Below, one piece after another: positions 13,101-28,100 of a stretch of 64,000 nt of DNA. The translations under genes and the position numbers were made by a program. The DNA lies in assembly GCA_032622095.1 (NCBI GenBank), contig CP136065.1, positions 156,927,577-156,991,576 of the forward strand, in the 5' to 3' direction. Position 1 is the first letter of the stretch; each line of letters opens with the position of its first letter. This stretch comes from Siphonodentalium dalli. Lineage: Eukaryota > Mollusca > Scaphopoda > Gadilida > Siphonodentaliidae. A model generated the notes under the pieces. That model was not told the origin of the DNA. It saw nothing but the letters and a program-made list of their open reading frames with translations, and ran no database searches.

Positions 13101-16100
13101 CTACTACCAGGTCCTCCATTATACTATGGGCATATAATTAGCTATGATGTAACAAGAATATGCAGAGCTTGCTGATGTACACATGCTGGTGTCTCCATAA
13201 GTAAACAAGGAAGTAATCAGGACAGTGTAAGCCTGTAATTTGCTCAATGTTGTTGCGAACTTAGGAAGACATGAACTTTATAATAGAATGGACACATGCC
13301 ATTCTAAGAATAGTTTACTTATCTACTGCCTGGTGATAGTGTTTTACATCCCTTATAACGAAAACCCGAGGTGTTATATCTCTCAGTTTAAAATGTGATT
13401 TCATGTTGTATATTTCAAAAGAAAAATAGTATTGAACAAGACAGTCAATGACTGTGGGATCGCTCACCAGACTGTAAAGACGGAGAAGACTGGGACTCTG
13501 AAGACTACAATAGTCAGAGCAGACTGGTGTTACTGTAAGAGATAATATTCTAGCATATGCACAGGGCATATTGCATTGTGACTGTGAAATATATTTAAAA
13601 CAAGTGTTTGATAACAGGAATGCTAGAAGCACCAATGGGCAAGGGTGAGGGGGTTCTTTAATATTTGTGTCTTTAATAATTAACTTTAAAAAAAAATATT
13701 ATTGAAATAAATAAAAAAAATATTTAATTAAAAATATTTTTATTTTTTTTTGAATTGATCAAGGAGTTCGGGGAAAGAGAGATCGCCAGTGGGTTACTGA
13801 ACATCGACACTGCCTCCAGGGCGAAGAGAACAAAAATAAAACCCACACTACCTTAAGAGAGTCACGGTTAGTCCCGCCGTTTACCCGCGCCTGGTCGAAA
13901 ATTGGTAATGTTGGCTTCCAAGGTGAAATTTTTTTTTTTTAGTTATGTCCCTGGCTCCGCCCACATTTGACCCAGTGACCTCATTTGAACAAATCTGAAG
14001 CCCAGTCACCCAAGGACCCTTCATACCAAATATGAACCCATTCGACCCGATGGTACAAGAGAAGAATTCATTTTAAGAAATACTATGGAGGGAAAGAGTT
14101 ATGGGCCTGTCTTGGCAACTATTTGACCCAGTAACCTCATTTGAACAAATCTGAATGTTAGTCAACTAGGGAACATCCACACCAAATATAAACCCATTCG
14201 GTCTTATGGATCGGGCGAAGAAGATGTTTAAAGAATTGTTGACGTATGAAGGACAGACAGATGGACGGACAGGCAGACGACAGACGAGGAGTGATGACTA
14301 TAGCTCCACCAGAGACTTCATCTCAGGTGAGCTAATAAAACCATATATTGCAGTGTTATTTTGGAAAAATGATATTTTTAAAAATATAATATATATTTCC
14401 TTAAAGAAAGCCTGAACACTGAACTATATGGATATATGTCCTGCGTTTGTAAACCATAGTAGAAAGGGGTTAACTTTTTGTGGTCGCCTACCATTGGCTT
14501 GCTCGGAATCAGTCATGCATGCGCAGTCCCAATATAACGCACTTTACAGATTGAATTAGTCAGTTTATTTTCAACTCAATCAGAAGATTGGCGAGTTGCG
14601 GGGTTGGGAATGGCACCGCCATGGGAGGGCCCTATGATAGTTCAGTGTTCAGGCTTTCTTTAAGGAAATATATATTATATTTTTTTAAATATCATATTTC
14701 CGCTAAAGGAAGCCGTTCACACTGAACTATATGGATTAGAATGCAAGCCCAGGAGGAGGCACGAGCAATAAAGTTAATAGCCAAATTTTTTTAGGGAATG
14801 CACTCTTCTAAAACAGATTGTACCTAAATATGAACTCTTTAATGGATCTGTTATGATTAGTTACGTGAAATAACTCATATAATTAGAGTGCTATATTGCT
14901 CAAACATGTACCCCCCCCCCCCTTGTTTTTGGAAGCAACATCCCAGGTAGTGCCATTCAATTCAGAATTGCGAGCGAACCAAGCAATTCTCTTTTCTTTA
15001 TCCGTCAGTTCTAAGAATCCAGCCGATTTGAGATGCGAGGAGACCAACTCCCTCTCCGCCTTAGCGACATAACGACCTGCACTGGAGGAGGCCCACTCCG
15101 AAGATGGCAAGACAACCAACATTAAGAGTTAACTAACTGCTGTTCGCCAATGCAAATGGCAGATAACCTGATGCCCAATCTGTGGCACAGGGATCAAATG
15201 GAGAGCCCATTAGCCCAAATGGGTTGGACAACTATAAGCGAGTCAAGCCATCGGATCAGAGGGAGCCCATTCCATCGCATGCTGCAGATGGTCATGCCCA
15301 AGCTAATATCCTGGCCAAGCTGGAGGGTGAGGAGAGGTCATTTTTCTCTGATCCCTTCACGGAGGAGTGGCAGGCAAGGCCGTGTCGTTAAGACGAGCGT
15401 GACCAGGGGGACTCGGCGCTTTACCTCATGGGTATGGCCCCTGCCCTACGCTTAAGCTGCCAAAGGCCATCCAGCCGGTGTCGATACGTGCGCACACGAC
15501 TTTTGGCAGCTTTAGCGCCCAGAACCGCTAGCGTCTGGTGGGGGCCAAATGGCCTGGAGGTCCCAAGTACCCTTACAGCTCCACCAGACGTATCCCCACG
15601 AATTGGTTGAACCGTTGAGACGTAACCGGAGGAGCGTGAACTGGTCCTGCCCTTAGAACAGTTATCACACGTTCACATGTCTCTGAGGTACCTATGTATC
15701 ACAATATACACATTGCGTATATATATATATATAAAATGATATAATATATATATCCGGGGGATATATATATTAAGTTTTCCTCATGAGACCATGTCAGAAG
15801 GCCCTTCAAAAGCTGCGCCCATCAATCCAATGGTCGGAGCCAGATCACAGCTCCCTGTCATGATCCAACGTATCACTAAATATAGATATATAACCCCACA
15901 GAGAACATGTCGCATGTCTCTGAGGTACCTATGTATCACAAGATATCATTGCAGAAATACGGTGATACAAATCTTTCGCATATATAGATATATAAAATGA
16001 TATAATAGATATATCATGGTGATATATAAGTCATCATGAGATCATGTCATAAGACCCTACCAAAGCTGCGCCCAACAATCCAATGGTCGGAGCCAGAGCA

Positions 16101-19100
16101 GAGATCCCTGGCACAATCTAATGTATCATTAAAGATATATATATAGCCCCTCAGAGAACATGACTAACAGCCATGAGCATCGGGAGCGCATGGCCGAACA
16201 CCGCAGGTGACCAGAGCATCAAATGAGAAAGCAAACTTCTACTCTCAGGTGCCAAATAATAATGTCGGTACAATTATTAATTTTGGAGAAATTTCCCAAC
16301 GATTACCATCCGTTGGAATGGAGATAGACAGCAAAATATGCAATCACAAGTATTATGTTCAGCCTAAAACCACACACATTACTATTATTAGGCCATTACT
16401 ACCACTAGGCACCTGAGAGAAGTCCACATTCCCAGCGGAATACCCACCGCAATCCGATTCTAAGAAATGAAGGTGCGCCTTCTACAACCGAAATCAGTTC
16501 AAATGATGTACAATGTAGTCAGATGATAAACACAGGTAAATTTTCACGGTCACCATACGGAATATTCAGGTCTGAGCCTCTGCCCCCCCCCAAACATGCA
16601 GCAGAACGACCTAGGTGTGTGATAGGTCGGTTAGTGTGAAGCATGCAGCAAACTAGGGGAAGACCTGCTCTAAAAATGGCTCCCCTAGGAAGCAAACGAA
16701 TGAAATTATCATCCTCCTAGTAAAGGATACACATCCCTTTTATAATGTTGTTTTATTTTAATTTGAAGAGCCAAGATAGAGAGGAACTCCCCCTACCTAA
16801 GTAGTCCTGCTTAAGGCATGTTTAAGGAAGAGAGGACAAATCCAGCATAGACCGAAATGCGCAGAGTTGGCAGCATGGTTTCAGGCCCTTACGATCTGGC
16901 ATCTGGTGCCATGGGGATGGGATCCACTCGTACGGGGTGGTCCCCTGCCTGCGTCTTAGGAAAGGTCGGTAATGCTGGTCAATGAGCTTCCTCGAAAGTT
17001 TAGCTGGACAGCGCAAACATCTTTGCCTGTTTTATTGTCTATGTGCCAGATAATCAAATTGATATGGGCAATAGAAGTATGAAGAGCCATGCTGATGGAC
17101 TCTTGTCGGAAAGGCTATTGGCAGTGGTCGTGGGACACGTGACAATATAAATGCTTTCCATGTAAATATGCTTCATTCGTGTATTCGCCATATCAACGGT
17201 ATGAAAGGTCAGGACACGTATATATTTTAAAATTCATTGAGACTCCAGCTAGTCCATGAATACCTTCAAAACACCTACCATGCCCTTTATGAACAATGCA
17301 TGCTGTATTGGATGGACAGCCTGTTCTTGTACCAAGCTCACATTTGATATGGTTACTTGCCATAAATAATGTCTCCCCCCACCTTCCTTGTCTTGGAATA
17401 CCACTGCTATTATATCGTTATTCATTGGGGAACGTCATCCAGGCCACGGTCGCCAGTTATTGACAGTGGGCCAGTTAACTGGAGGGGTCAAGTCACCACG
17501 ATTCTAAATACTCGTCAGACTGGGATCATTCTCATAATTGAAACAAGAAGGGGAAAGTTTTTGATCCAAAGTATCTTCAAATATATTTGTAGATAGTGAA
17601 ACCGTGATTAAACACCGTCAGAGTGACGATAAGCTTCTTCCCTTACTCCAGAGAATGCAAACCGTAGCACCCATGATTTGTAATTTTGTGTCCCAATTTT
17701 GAGCCATATCCAGAATCGTAGTAACCCAACCCCCACCGCTTCTTTTCTGTAAACCTGAACAGGAAGGATAGCAATTATGTTTTTATTCCAGAAGGAGACA
17801 CCATTTAGTCGAGAAACAACCCATCAATTTTGAAAGGATGGGTTAATTTTGGATACAATTCACAATAATAACTAAAATCTGGAATTGAGACAATAGTGAA
17901 ACTGTCATCACGATTAATTTTAGTGTCATGCTTGCAATCATTAAATGCTAGCAGTTCAAAATTCGACAGTGAAGTTGAAGCACTGTACAAGAATCGAATC
18001 ATGTACTCAACAGAATTCTGACTCTTGTCAGATGTCAATCCCTGTCTGAAATTAATGACACTAACGAATCTTAGTACCACGACGGTCGTTATTTTTCTGA
18101 TATTGATAAACTGTAGTCAACTTCAAGCGTCGACAAACACATCTAGATCATAGGAGACCTGTGTGACAGTATTGAAACAGAAAACACAAAGTATTTTGTG
18201 AAAGCATGTTGTTTTGATGAGTTCTAGTGACTCCAGTAGTGTTCTTTAACATGCACACACCTAGGTGTGTACATGGGTCAGCCATTAAGTTTTAATTGTC
18301 CACACCCGATCGCACAGCGTAGTGCACCCACGACAACATACCTGAACAAGTGTTGTAATGGGGAAAGTCGGCATTTGCATTCGGATTTTATTCAGTAATC
18401 TCGAATGGGACTTTTTAGCCTGACAAACATGGTATCGGGCCGAGTTCTGATTTCTGTCAGAATACCCTGACCAGGGTGCGATCCCCGGTCTGCTAGCACA
18501 TGCCTGAGATTGTTACATTGAAGTTGATGCTCCGTTACGAGAATCAAACCATGAACAGAATTATAACACTTGTCAAATATCAATCTCTGTCAATTTATTA
18601 AAGTAATAATGACACTACTGTTATTCTTAGGTACCTGTTTTGACATTGATAAACCAAGATGTAATCAACTTTAAGTTCAAATGTGACCAACACATCTGGA
18701 TCAGTTGTATTGAACCATAAAACAACAAAGTATTATGTGAAAGAATGTTGTTCATAACATTATGATAGATAGCGTCAGTAGCGATGTAATTATTGCTAAA
18801 TAAATGTCCACGCGTAAATAAATTCCCACGAAATTAGGTGACTTCCGGTAGCGAATCACGTGGCATTTTTTATATCTGACAAATTCTACCATACCTTATA
18901 GATGCTATAATAATTACATAGATGTATTGCTCACAATAATCTATGCACCTCGTAAGGCCTTGAAATGGCGGCTGATTATGGCGAAATGTCGATTTTCATA
19001 TTCGATAAATTTTTTAAGTTCGCCGCCTGTTCGAAAACACGGACAATTGTATGTTTGAAGCGAAACGGTCCGTGAATTAGAAACAATAATTTTAAAAACG

Positions 19101-22100
19101 AACGCGTAGGCGACCAGTAATTATTGTATCGATAAATTGAATTTGTTGTCTAGTTGTTAAACGACAAATTCAGAACAATACTCCGTTCGGTTTCGTAGCA
19201 GAAAATAAACTGACTAATTCAATCTGTAAAGTGCGTTATATTGGGACTGCGCATGCGTGACTGATTCCGAGCAAGCCAATGGTAGGCGACCACAAAAAGT
19301 TAACCCCTTTCTACTATGGTTTACAAACGCAGGACATATATCCATATAGTTCAGTGTGAACGGCTTCCTTTAGCGGAAATATCGCAGTTTTAAAACATGT
19401 AAATACCGCCCAGCCCTAGCAGAGTGACTGATACAACTCTAGCTATGACTCAACAGTCCTCAAAATAGGGTGCTGGACATTTGCAGAATTAGGTCCCCAG
19501 AGGGTGAATTTAGTGACTCTACCCTGCAAAGCGAGCTAGCATCACTAAATTCACCCTCTGGGGATCTAACTCTGCTTAGGCCTCTTCTTCTCTGGAATAT
19601 ACCTTTATTATCAAATTAACAATTTTTTTAGTTTCTTCAGAGACTTCTTTAGAAAGTATCATCTGTATCTAGCTCTCCGATAGCAGATGAAGCTATGCGT
19701 GGGGTAACGTCACTAAATTCACCCTCTGGGAACCTCATTCTGCAAATGTCTAGCACCATATTTTTAGGCCGGACTGTCAGAACTCTGGCACTCACACAAT
19801 TGAGGAATGTTATTAACATACTTCAGGTCATTTGATCTGCTATCCATCGATGTTTTTTCCTTCGATAACCTCTCAATATCCTTCTTCAATTTATCAACAT
19901 CAACAGTTGGTTCTATTTCTCCTAAATTTCTCTCCTGGAATGATTCAATATCACCATTTATAGCAGATTCAAATGCAAGTTCATTTCTAGGTCCCTGTGT
20001 CCTGGATAGTCAGGAACACAATCAAATCTCAAATCCGAAGCAAATCAGGACCAGCACAGGTTCATAGCTGAACATCAGAAATCCTTCAAGTAATTCTCGG
20101 GGGCCTCGGTGGCTCAATCGGTTAGGGGTACCACTCCAAGCCGTTTCCCCCTCCAGCGCTGGCGATAAGGGTTCAAATCCACATGTTTCCATCGTGGACT
20201 TTGTAACTCGAAATCGTTATCTGGTGGAGTTGCCAGTTACTCGCCGATGGTCGGTGGTTTGCCGCACATGGTTGAAGAGTTTATCAGCCATTGAAATCAC
20301 TGTTAGATTAGTCGCAAGTGTGCGGATTTCCTCCACCACTAAAACTGGCAATGTCGTGATATGGCCTTAGTGGCTAAAGCGACAATAAACCCCAATCAAT
20401 CAATCAATCAATCAATCAAGTAATTCTCCACAAATTTGGCAGAAAATTTCACTGCTGCGTGCAGTTTGATATATGTATGTAAGCGCTTGAGTGGAAGCAA
20501 CAAACAACAGGTATAAATATTTCTATGGTATTGTTTGGCAAAAATATTGTGACATATTTTGGTGCACATTTTCAGCCTCAAATAAAATTGTATTACAACG
20601 ACTGGACCATTTTGTGTCGGATAATGTCCACTGTCAGTTTGTTAAATCCAGATATGAGAAAGCATAGAACGAATTTGATAATTAAATTAGTATTGATACC
20701 GAATATCTCCCAAAGGATATAGAAGTCGCTAACCAATAAATTAATGTGTATATCCATGGAAATATTGTATTATTCCCAAAAATTGTGCTCTGCCTGCTAA
20801 AGTGGGCTGCCGGGATGAACGTAAATTACATCGTGCCGGCTTTAGTGGGCTGCCGGATTGAAAGAGTTAGTTGTACTCTATGTTGCCATGATAGTATTTG
20901 TTAGCAATGTCACTGACAGCGAAATATGGTGACATAACGGCTTCGCGCTTGACATTTAACTGTCAAATGAGATCAGTCTTGGGGCTCATTGTTGGACAAA
21001 TGGAAAAGATATAATGACAGTGATTGATTAAGCATATTACTCATTGTAACAAGTGCAACGCTAAGCATGGCATATGACCCCGACACTCAGTTTTAGAGAG
21101 TGGGCAATAGTTAATATTTGTATGGATGTAACAGGGATATCTAAATGAATAATGTGAATAAATGGTGTGGAGTCAATACAGTAATGCCCTAAATAATCTA
21201 CTCCTTAACCACAGCAGAATTATGGTTAATTTTTCAGGATTTAGTCGGAAATATGGCTTGTTGCCATTCAACAGAAAGCTCTCAGTGAGGGCATTACTGT
21301 ATGTGTGAGTGGAATTCCATAGTTTTCTTAAAAATAATTGATGAAATCTCACATAATCACGATGACTGGTTTGTCGAGCATATATAAATAGAATACTGGT
21401 GGTTCTTGAGTGAATACTGGAAGTACCTCATTCATGGCTACATCAGCTACATTGGAATATAAATATTCCCACTTTAGCTATGAATGAGGTATTTCAGTAT
21501 TCACTTGAGAACTGCAGGTATCCTCTATATATCAAATGTACATACGGTTTTCTTGAGATCTATATTGAGTTGATCGAGCCTGCCAGCAGATGCCTCAACT
21601 TCACTCAACTTCCTGTTCAACTCCCTCATCTCTCTTGTATTCTCTTTCTATCATGGTCGAAAGAAGAGAAAGACAAAATGATCATTTCTGTAGTGTATAC
21701 TAAATACTTAAAGAGTGTATCGTGTTGCTGTTATTCTGTATAGAATTACAGATTAACCCTTCAATGTCTGGAGCATCCTGAAATTTTGCGAAAACCCTGT
21801 GCCAATGCATTCTCTTATATATCAGAGTCTCACATAGGGAGCCTCGCATATATATAAGAGAATACATTGGCCTATCAATATTTACCTCAACCTTTTAGGC
21901 GAGTGCATGTTCTTATATATGCGAGGCTCCCTATGGGAGACTCCATGCAAGTCATGAAAGGGTTAAGGACTTTCCATGCATGTTAAAATGACAAATAAAT
22001 TCCAGGCTTCAAATTAGACTTAGCAATTTCTCACTACTGTCACATTACAGGAACCAAAATAGGTCAATAAAAATAATGCTAACTTCACATGTATCATACT

Positions 22101-25100
22101 AGTGCTGTATGGTATTTTGATTAATCGTCAACCCCGCGTCAAACACGGTCTTACACCGCTCACAGTATTTTCTTCACAGTATATCGGCAGTTCACTAATA
22201 TTGTGACAGATACGACTGATAACCAATCAAAAATTTGTACGCAAACACTTTGTCTCAGTTTGAGTACAATATAGCTGTTTTGACATTGTGTTTATCGAAG
22301 CGCATCTACCAAATAAGTCATAGGACACGATGTTCTAGCATTGGGCAGGATTAATGATGTAACGTTTTCAGTGCGTTATTTAGCATGGTAGTCCATGTGT
22401 CCTTGTCTGTGCACAGAATGCTTGGGACTACATACTGTAGTCTAGGGCACACAATGAGGTCCTGTACATTTATTCTCTCACCTCTTGTATGTGGGGCTTT
22501 CTACCTGTCATTTTTAATTCCCGTCCAGTTTAACAATGACATGTGAAAGAACCATGTGCACACACTGCTGGAATATCCCATTGCAATAATACAGTTGGAG
22601 ACTTTCTGAGAAGAACAATTTCCTTTCGTTTAGATGAAAATTAACTATTTATGGTTCATTGATTTCGTAACAAACTTAATAGTAAGTGGAATAGTTTAAC
22701 TGAAATATTTATTGTATTTTGAGACCAATTTGTTAACACACGGTGGTTCAATATTTATCTCATGGAAGTCAACAACCCTTGCTGAAAATGGAAGGCCAGC
22801 AAAATGTACTTGTGATACTCACCTGCAAATCCAGACTGTTGCATGCACGGGGTTAACAAATAGGAATTACTTGATGGAAAATATATGTTTTAATGGGGTT
22901 TATCATACAAACTTTTCATGGTGGCAACGAACAAGTTACATGTTAATATAGCAAAATTCAGCATAGAATAACTACTTTTTGTACAAACAGCCTGTGCAGG
23001 ATATACCAGGATATTGCAATATTTTAAATTGGGAATAAAGTACAATACTATATCATACCATTTTGTTCTGCTTCATTTTCATATTTGTCTCCAACTCAGT
23101 TTTTGTTTTCTTCAGACTGTCGATTTTTTCTTGTATTTTCTGTTCATCCGCTTCAAATTGGTTCTGGAAAAAATTAGACTTAAGAGTAAAATGGCCACAT
23201 AGAATCTGGTTATAACAATTTAAATCGTAGACTTTTGACACAGTCAATATACAAAATATTTCACAATTGATTCACACAGAGTCTTTCAATGATCATTCGA
23301 CAACTCATTCAGTCTAATTTAATATGCGTGTTGCCAGTTGTGAAGTTCTGTTTGCTGCATTGACATCACAATAAAGTTGTTTCGCCTTAGGTGTCATCGG
23401 CAACAGCAAGATTATTGCGATCCAGGTAAAACATCCAACTTTGTTGTTATGACATGCTTCCTGGTGTCATGTGATTTTGCCATATGCACGAAGTTGTCAA
23501 TTATCTTTGTAATGATGATTATGTATTACTTGATAATTTGATATTTGAACATTATCATGTTTGAAACATTGCATCTTCCGTAGTTTCTTTATCAAAACTT
23601 AACCAGAATATAATCAATTTGATAGAGCCCATATGAAATGAAGATCAGTTGCTCACTGAAATTTCCTTGCAATGTACCAATTTAATAATTCAACTGGAAC
23701 AGTGTCTGCAAAGAACATTGTTCAACGGATGTTGCTGTACATTGCTATCTGATTCGAGATTTAATTCAATGTCAATGTCCTTATTCGATAACGAATTTCA
23801 AATCAACGGAAAATTGCAGAATTGCAGGACCCTATCTCTGCATTCTTCATGATCCTGGACGTATCTCCTTTCAAACCTTTCCGCGGCAGTATCATATTTT
23901 TTTTCACATGGTACCCAGAGCATAAATCATGAAATTATGCATGTGAGACCAAAGTTATTGGACATCATAGCAGAAATAGCAGTTGAGACATTTGTAGTTG
24001 TCTGCAATTATATCGAATAATAGATGTTATATTCCAGACAGATTTTCTCTATCGCTATGTTTGAAGAGATGTCCAGTAAGATTGGTGACATGTTTGCACG
24101 CAAGTGAGTCAACTGGAGCACCCAAAGCAAAGCCAACTGAAAATAAGTCGCAGTCACTCGCTAATTGCAAAGATGGTGCTTGACATATATTTAAACAACA
24201 ATAGCAAGGACCACAGCCGACCATGCACAGACTTCAATGGAACAGAATTTTAGTCCACATGTTATGCAATATAATTGAGTACTGAGGGTATCTGTTTTGG
24301 CAGGAAAATGTGAACATATGTGTCGGTGTTTACACTTTTGTGCTGGGGGGCTCCAGGCAGAATAATGAAACTGTTAATTACTCTACTTTATGTCGATATT
24401 TATGGGATATATTTTGCATTTATCTTCAATGCCAGTCTGATAAATATCCATCTCATTTCTATCAGTTGATTAAAATGAGACTTGGTGTGATTTGAATGAG
24501 ACTGCCTCAATGCTTGGTATGGCTGCAATGACTTGTGTTAATGTCACTATTAATTCCCATTATACAGACTTAGTTGGGACTGTTCCATATTATTGTGAAA
24601 TAAATCTCTGATTCCTCATTCAAGTTTTCTGGCTGCACGTTTCCATGTCAAAAGAATCTGCTTATTTGTAGTGACCCACGGGCCTCCTAGGTTTTCAATT
24701 TCCTTTTATAATAACCTTTCCTTTTACTCACCTTGTACCATGACAGTTAACAAAACGAACCGCAGAATGTGAAATCGGCAGATAGATGCATTAACTATGA
24801 AATATACGGTAGCACGGGATCTCAGTGCGATTGACTTTAGGTACATGTATGTCTCAAACAGATAATCACCGGCAATGGGATTGAGGTCGCTCTATGGGCG
24901 CTGAGCCATACTAGCAGATTCCCTGAATTAACAAACCTTAGTTTTCTTCACATTCTCCATCATAGATTCCAGCTTGGATTTCATACTCTCAAAAAATTCT
25001 CTGTATTTATCTTCTGTAATAGTGTCGATCTCAAAACCTGACAATAAGATGAAGTTACACAAGTTGTTTCTTTCTTTTTTAAACAGAAGGTTATTACAAT

Positions 25101-28100
25101 AGGAGAAATTGTTCACAGCTACAGTCAGACTTGCATAAACAACACTTTGCCATTTCTCATCTACACCTTGGGGCTAAATAGCAGTTTTCATGATAGAGTC
25201 AACGTCATCAAATGTGGGAGGAGCTAATTTAGCATCAAAATGTAAACAGAGTTGGACATTCATGGGAGCCAGTATTCATATCTCTATAATCTATATAGAA
25301 ACAATGCCCGGTCATCTTTTTTTTAACGTTAAATTTGAAATAGGGTGAAGTACCAGGTGCTATATTTCAACATACAATGAAACACAAAATGACCATTATA
25401 TAAATTGTATCCACAATAAGAATAATTACATGTAGGTATAACAGAGGTTAAGTATTATCGTACAACAGAAAGCCTGTTACTGGGGTCAGGTTGCACCTGG
25501 AGACAATGGCTCATGCTCTCTACGGAAGCATAAAACATGTAATTGGCTCCCCCATTGGTATATTGAGATTTCAACATTTACAGTAATAAATGTCCTGGTG
25601 CGAGCTTAATTCAACCATTATGTGGACGTACGAATGTAAACAGTACAATCTGTTAGTCTGTCAGACATGTGACAGGTTGCAAAATTCAATGGGTATATAC
25701 ATTAGTTTATTTTATGTTCATTTTAACAACAATGAAAGTGTCAATGACACTGTAGCTCAACGTGAAAAGGGAATAATTTAATGTGTTACTGTCGATGGAG
25801 TGATTAGGAATGTGGAAAGTTGAATGTCTAATACTAGTTTATCAACATGAAGAGATATATATGTATGTATATAAAAGTAAAATCTAGGATGGTTGCTGCG
25901 GCTATGTTTTCCAACAATTCAAAAACATTTTGATAGCTTTAGTCATGTTTTAATGCCAAATAACCCCAAAATGACTCGTTCCCATCTACATGTCAATTTC
26001 AACAGCCAAGACAAATTTTATGATGATCAGACTAAAGGTACGACCTGTAGCCCATGCTAAAGGATTTAGTCATACAAAGAGTAAAATCTAAGATGGCTGC
26101 CGGTGGCCATGTTTTTTGGCCGAATGACCCCAAAATAACTCGTTCCCATCTACAAGTCAATATTAACACCCACGACAAATGTCATGATGATCAGATGAAC
26201 AGTACGACCTGTAGCCCGTGCTAATGGATTGAATTATGAAATCCAAGATGGCCGCTGGCAGCCATGTTTTTTTTCCGAATGACCCCAAAATGACTCGTTC
26301 CCATCTACATTCCAATTTCAACAGCCATGACAAATTTTATGATGATCAGACTATAGGTACGACCTGTAGCCCGTGCTAAAGGATTTAGTCATACAAAGAG
26401 TAATATCCAAGATGGCTGCTGCGGCCATGTTTTTTGCCTGAATGACCCCAAAATGAATCGTTCCCATCTACATGTCAATATTAACATCCATGACAAATTT
26501 CATGATGATCAGACTAAAGGTACGACCTGTAGCCTGTGCTAAAGAATTTAGTCATACAAAGAGTAAAATCCAAGATGGCTGCTGGTGGCCATGTTTTTTG
26601 GCCAAATGACCCCAAAATTACTCGTTCCCATCTACATGTCAATATTAACATCCATGACAAATATCATGATGATCAGGTGAAGCGTACGACCTGTGGCCCG
26701 TGCTAATGGATTAAATTTTTAAATCAAAGATGGTCGCTGGTGGCCATGTTTTTTGTCCTAATGACCCCAAAATAACTCGTTCCCATCTACATTCCAATTT
26801 CAACAGCCATGAAAAATTTCATGATGATCAGACTCAAGGTACGACCTGTAGTCCGTGCTAAAGGATTTAGTCATACAAAGAGTAAAATCCAAGATGGCTG
26901 CTGGTGGCCATGTTTTTTGGCCAAATGACCCCAAAATGACTCGTTCCCATCTACATGTCATTATTAACATCCATGACAAATTTTATGATGATCAGACTAA
27001 AGGTACGACCTGTAGCCCGTGCTAAAGAATTTAGTCATACAAAGAGTAAAATCCAAGATGGCTGCTGGCGGCCATGTTTTTTTGCCGAATGACCCCAAAA
27101 TTACTCGTTCCCATCTACATGTCAATATTAACATCCATGACAAATTTCATGATGATTAGGCGAAGAGTACGACCTGTGGCCCGTGCTAATGGATTAAATT
27201 TTGAAATCAAAGATGGCCGCTGGCAGCCATGTTTTTTGTCCTAATGACCCCAAAATGACTCGTTCCCATCTACATTCCAATTTCAACAGCCATGACAAAT
27301 TTTATGATGATCAGACAAAAGGTACGACCTGTAGCCCGTGCTAAAGGATTTAGTCATACAAAGAGTAAAATCCAAGATGGCAGCTGACGGTCATGTTTTT
27401 TGGCCGAATGACCCAAAAATGACTCGTTTCCCATCTACATGTCATTGTTAACATCCATGACAAATTTTATGATGATCCGACCAAAGGTACGACCTGTAGC
27501 CCGTGTCAAAGGATTTAGTCATGCAAAGAGTAAAATCTAAGATGGCTGCCGGCGGCCATGTTTTTTGGCCGAATGACCCCAAAATTACTCGTTCCCATCT
27601 ACATTTCAATATTAACATCCATGACAAATTTCATGACAATAAGACGAACAGTACGGCCTATAGCCCGTGCTAATGGATTGAATTTTAAAATCCAAGATGG
27701 CCACTGGCAGACATGTTTTTTTTCCGAATGACCCCAAAATGACTCGTTCCCATCTACATGTCAATGTCAACATCCATGACAAATTTCATAATAATCGGAA
27801 CAAAGGTACGAACTGTAGCCCGTGCTAAAGGAAATTGTTGACGAATCACGCACACACACACGCACGACGGATACCAAGCCATGGCAATAGCTCAAACTTT
27901 ACAAAGTAAAGTTGAGCTAACAACGTAACAAAATATACACATTGCTGAAACATTTGTAAACATCATGATCCACTTATGATCTACATGTGTATGTCTGATC
28001 CTGAATCTTTACATTAACTGACTTGGTTTTATCAAAATCAAATAGGTATTGCACAAGTTGTATAAATGAAAAACTGAAAATTCTTGGGAATTTGTGTTGT

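Noticed and set aside
18470-18500. GGGTGCGATCCCCGGTC resembling a polymerase III B box
   Set aside because: No A box at a suitable distance, no tRNA fold and no SINE tail or target duplication.
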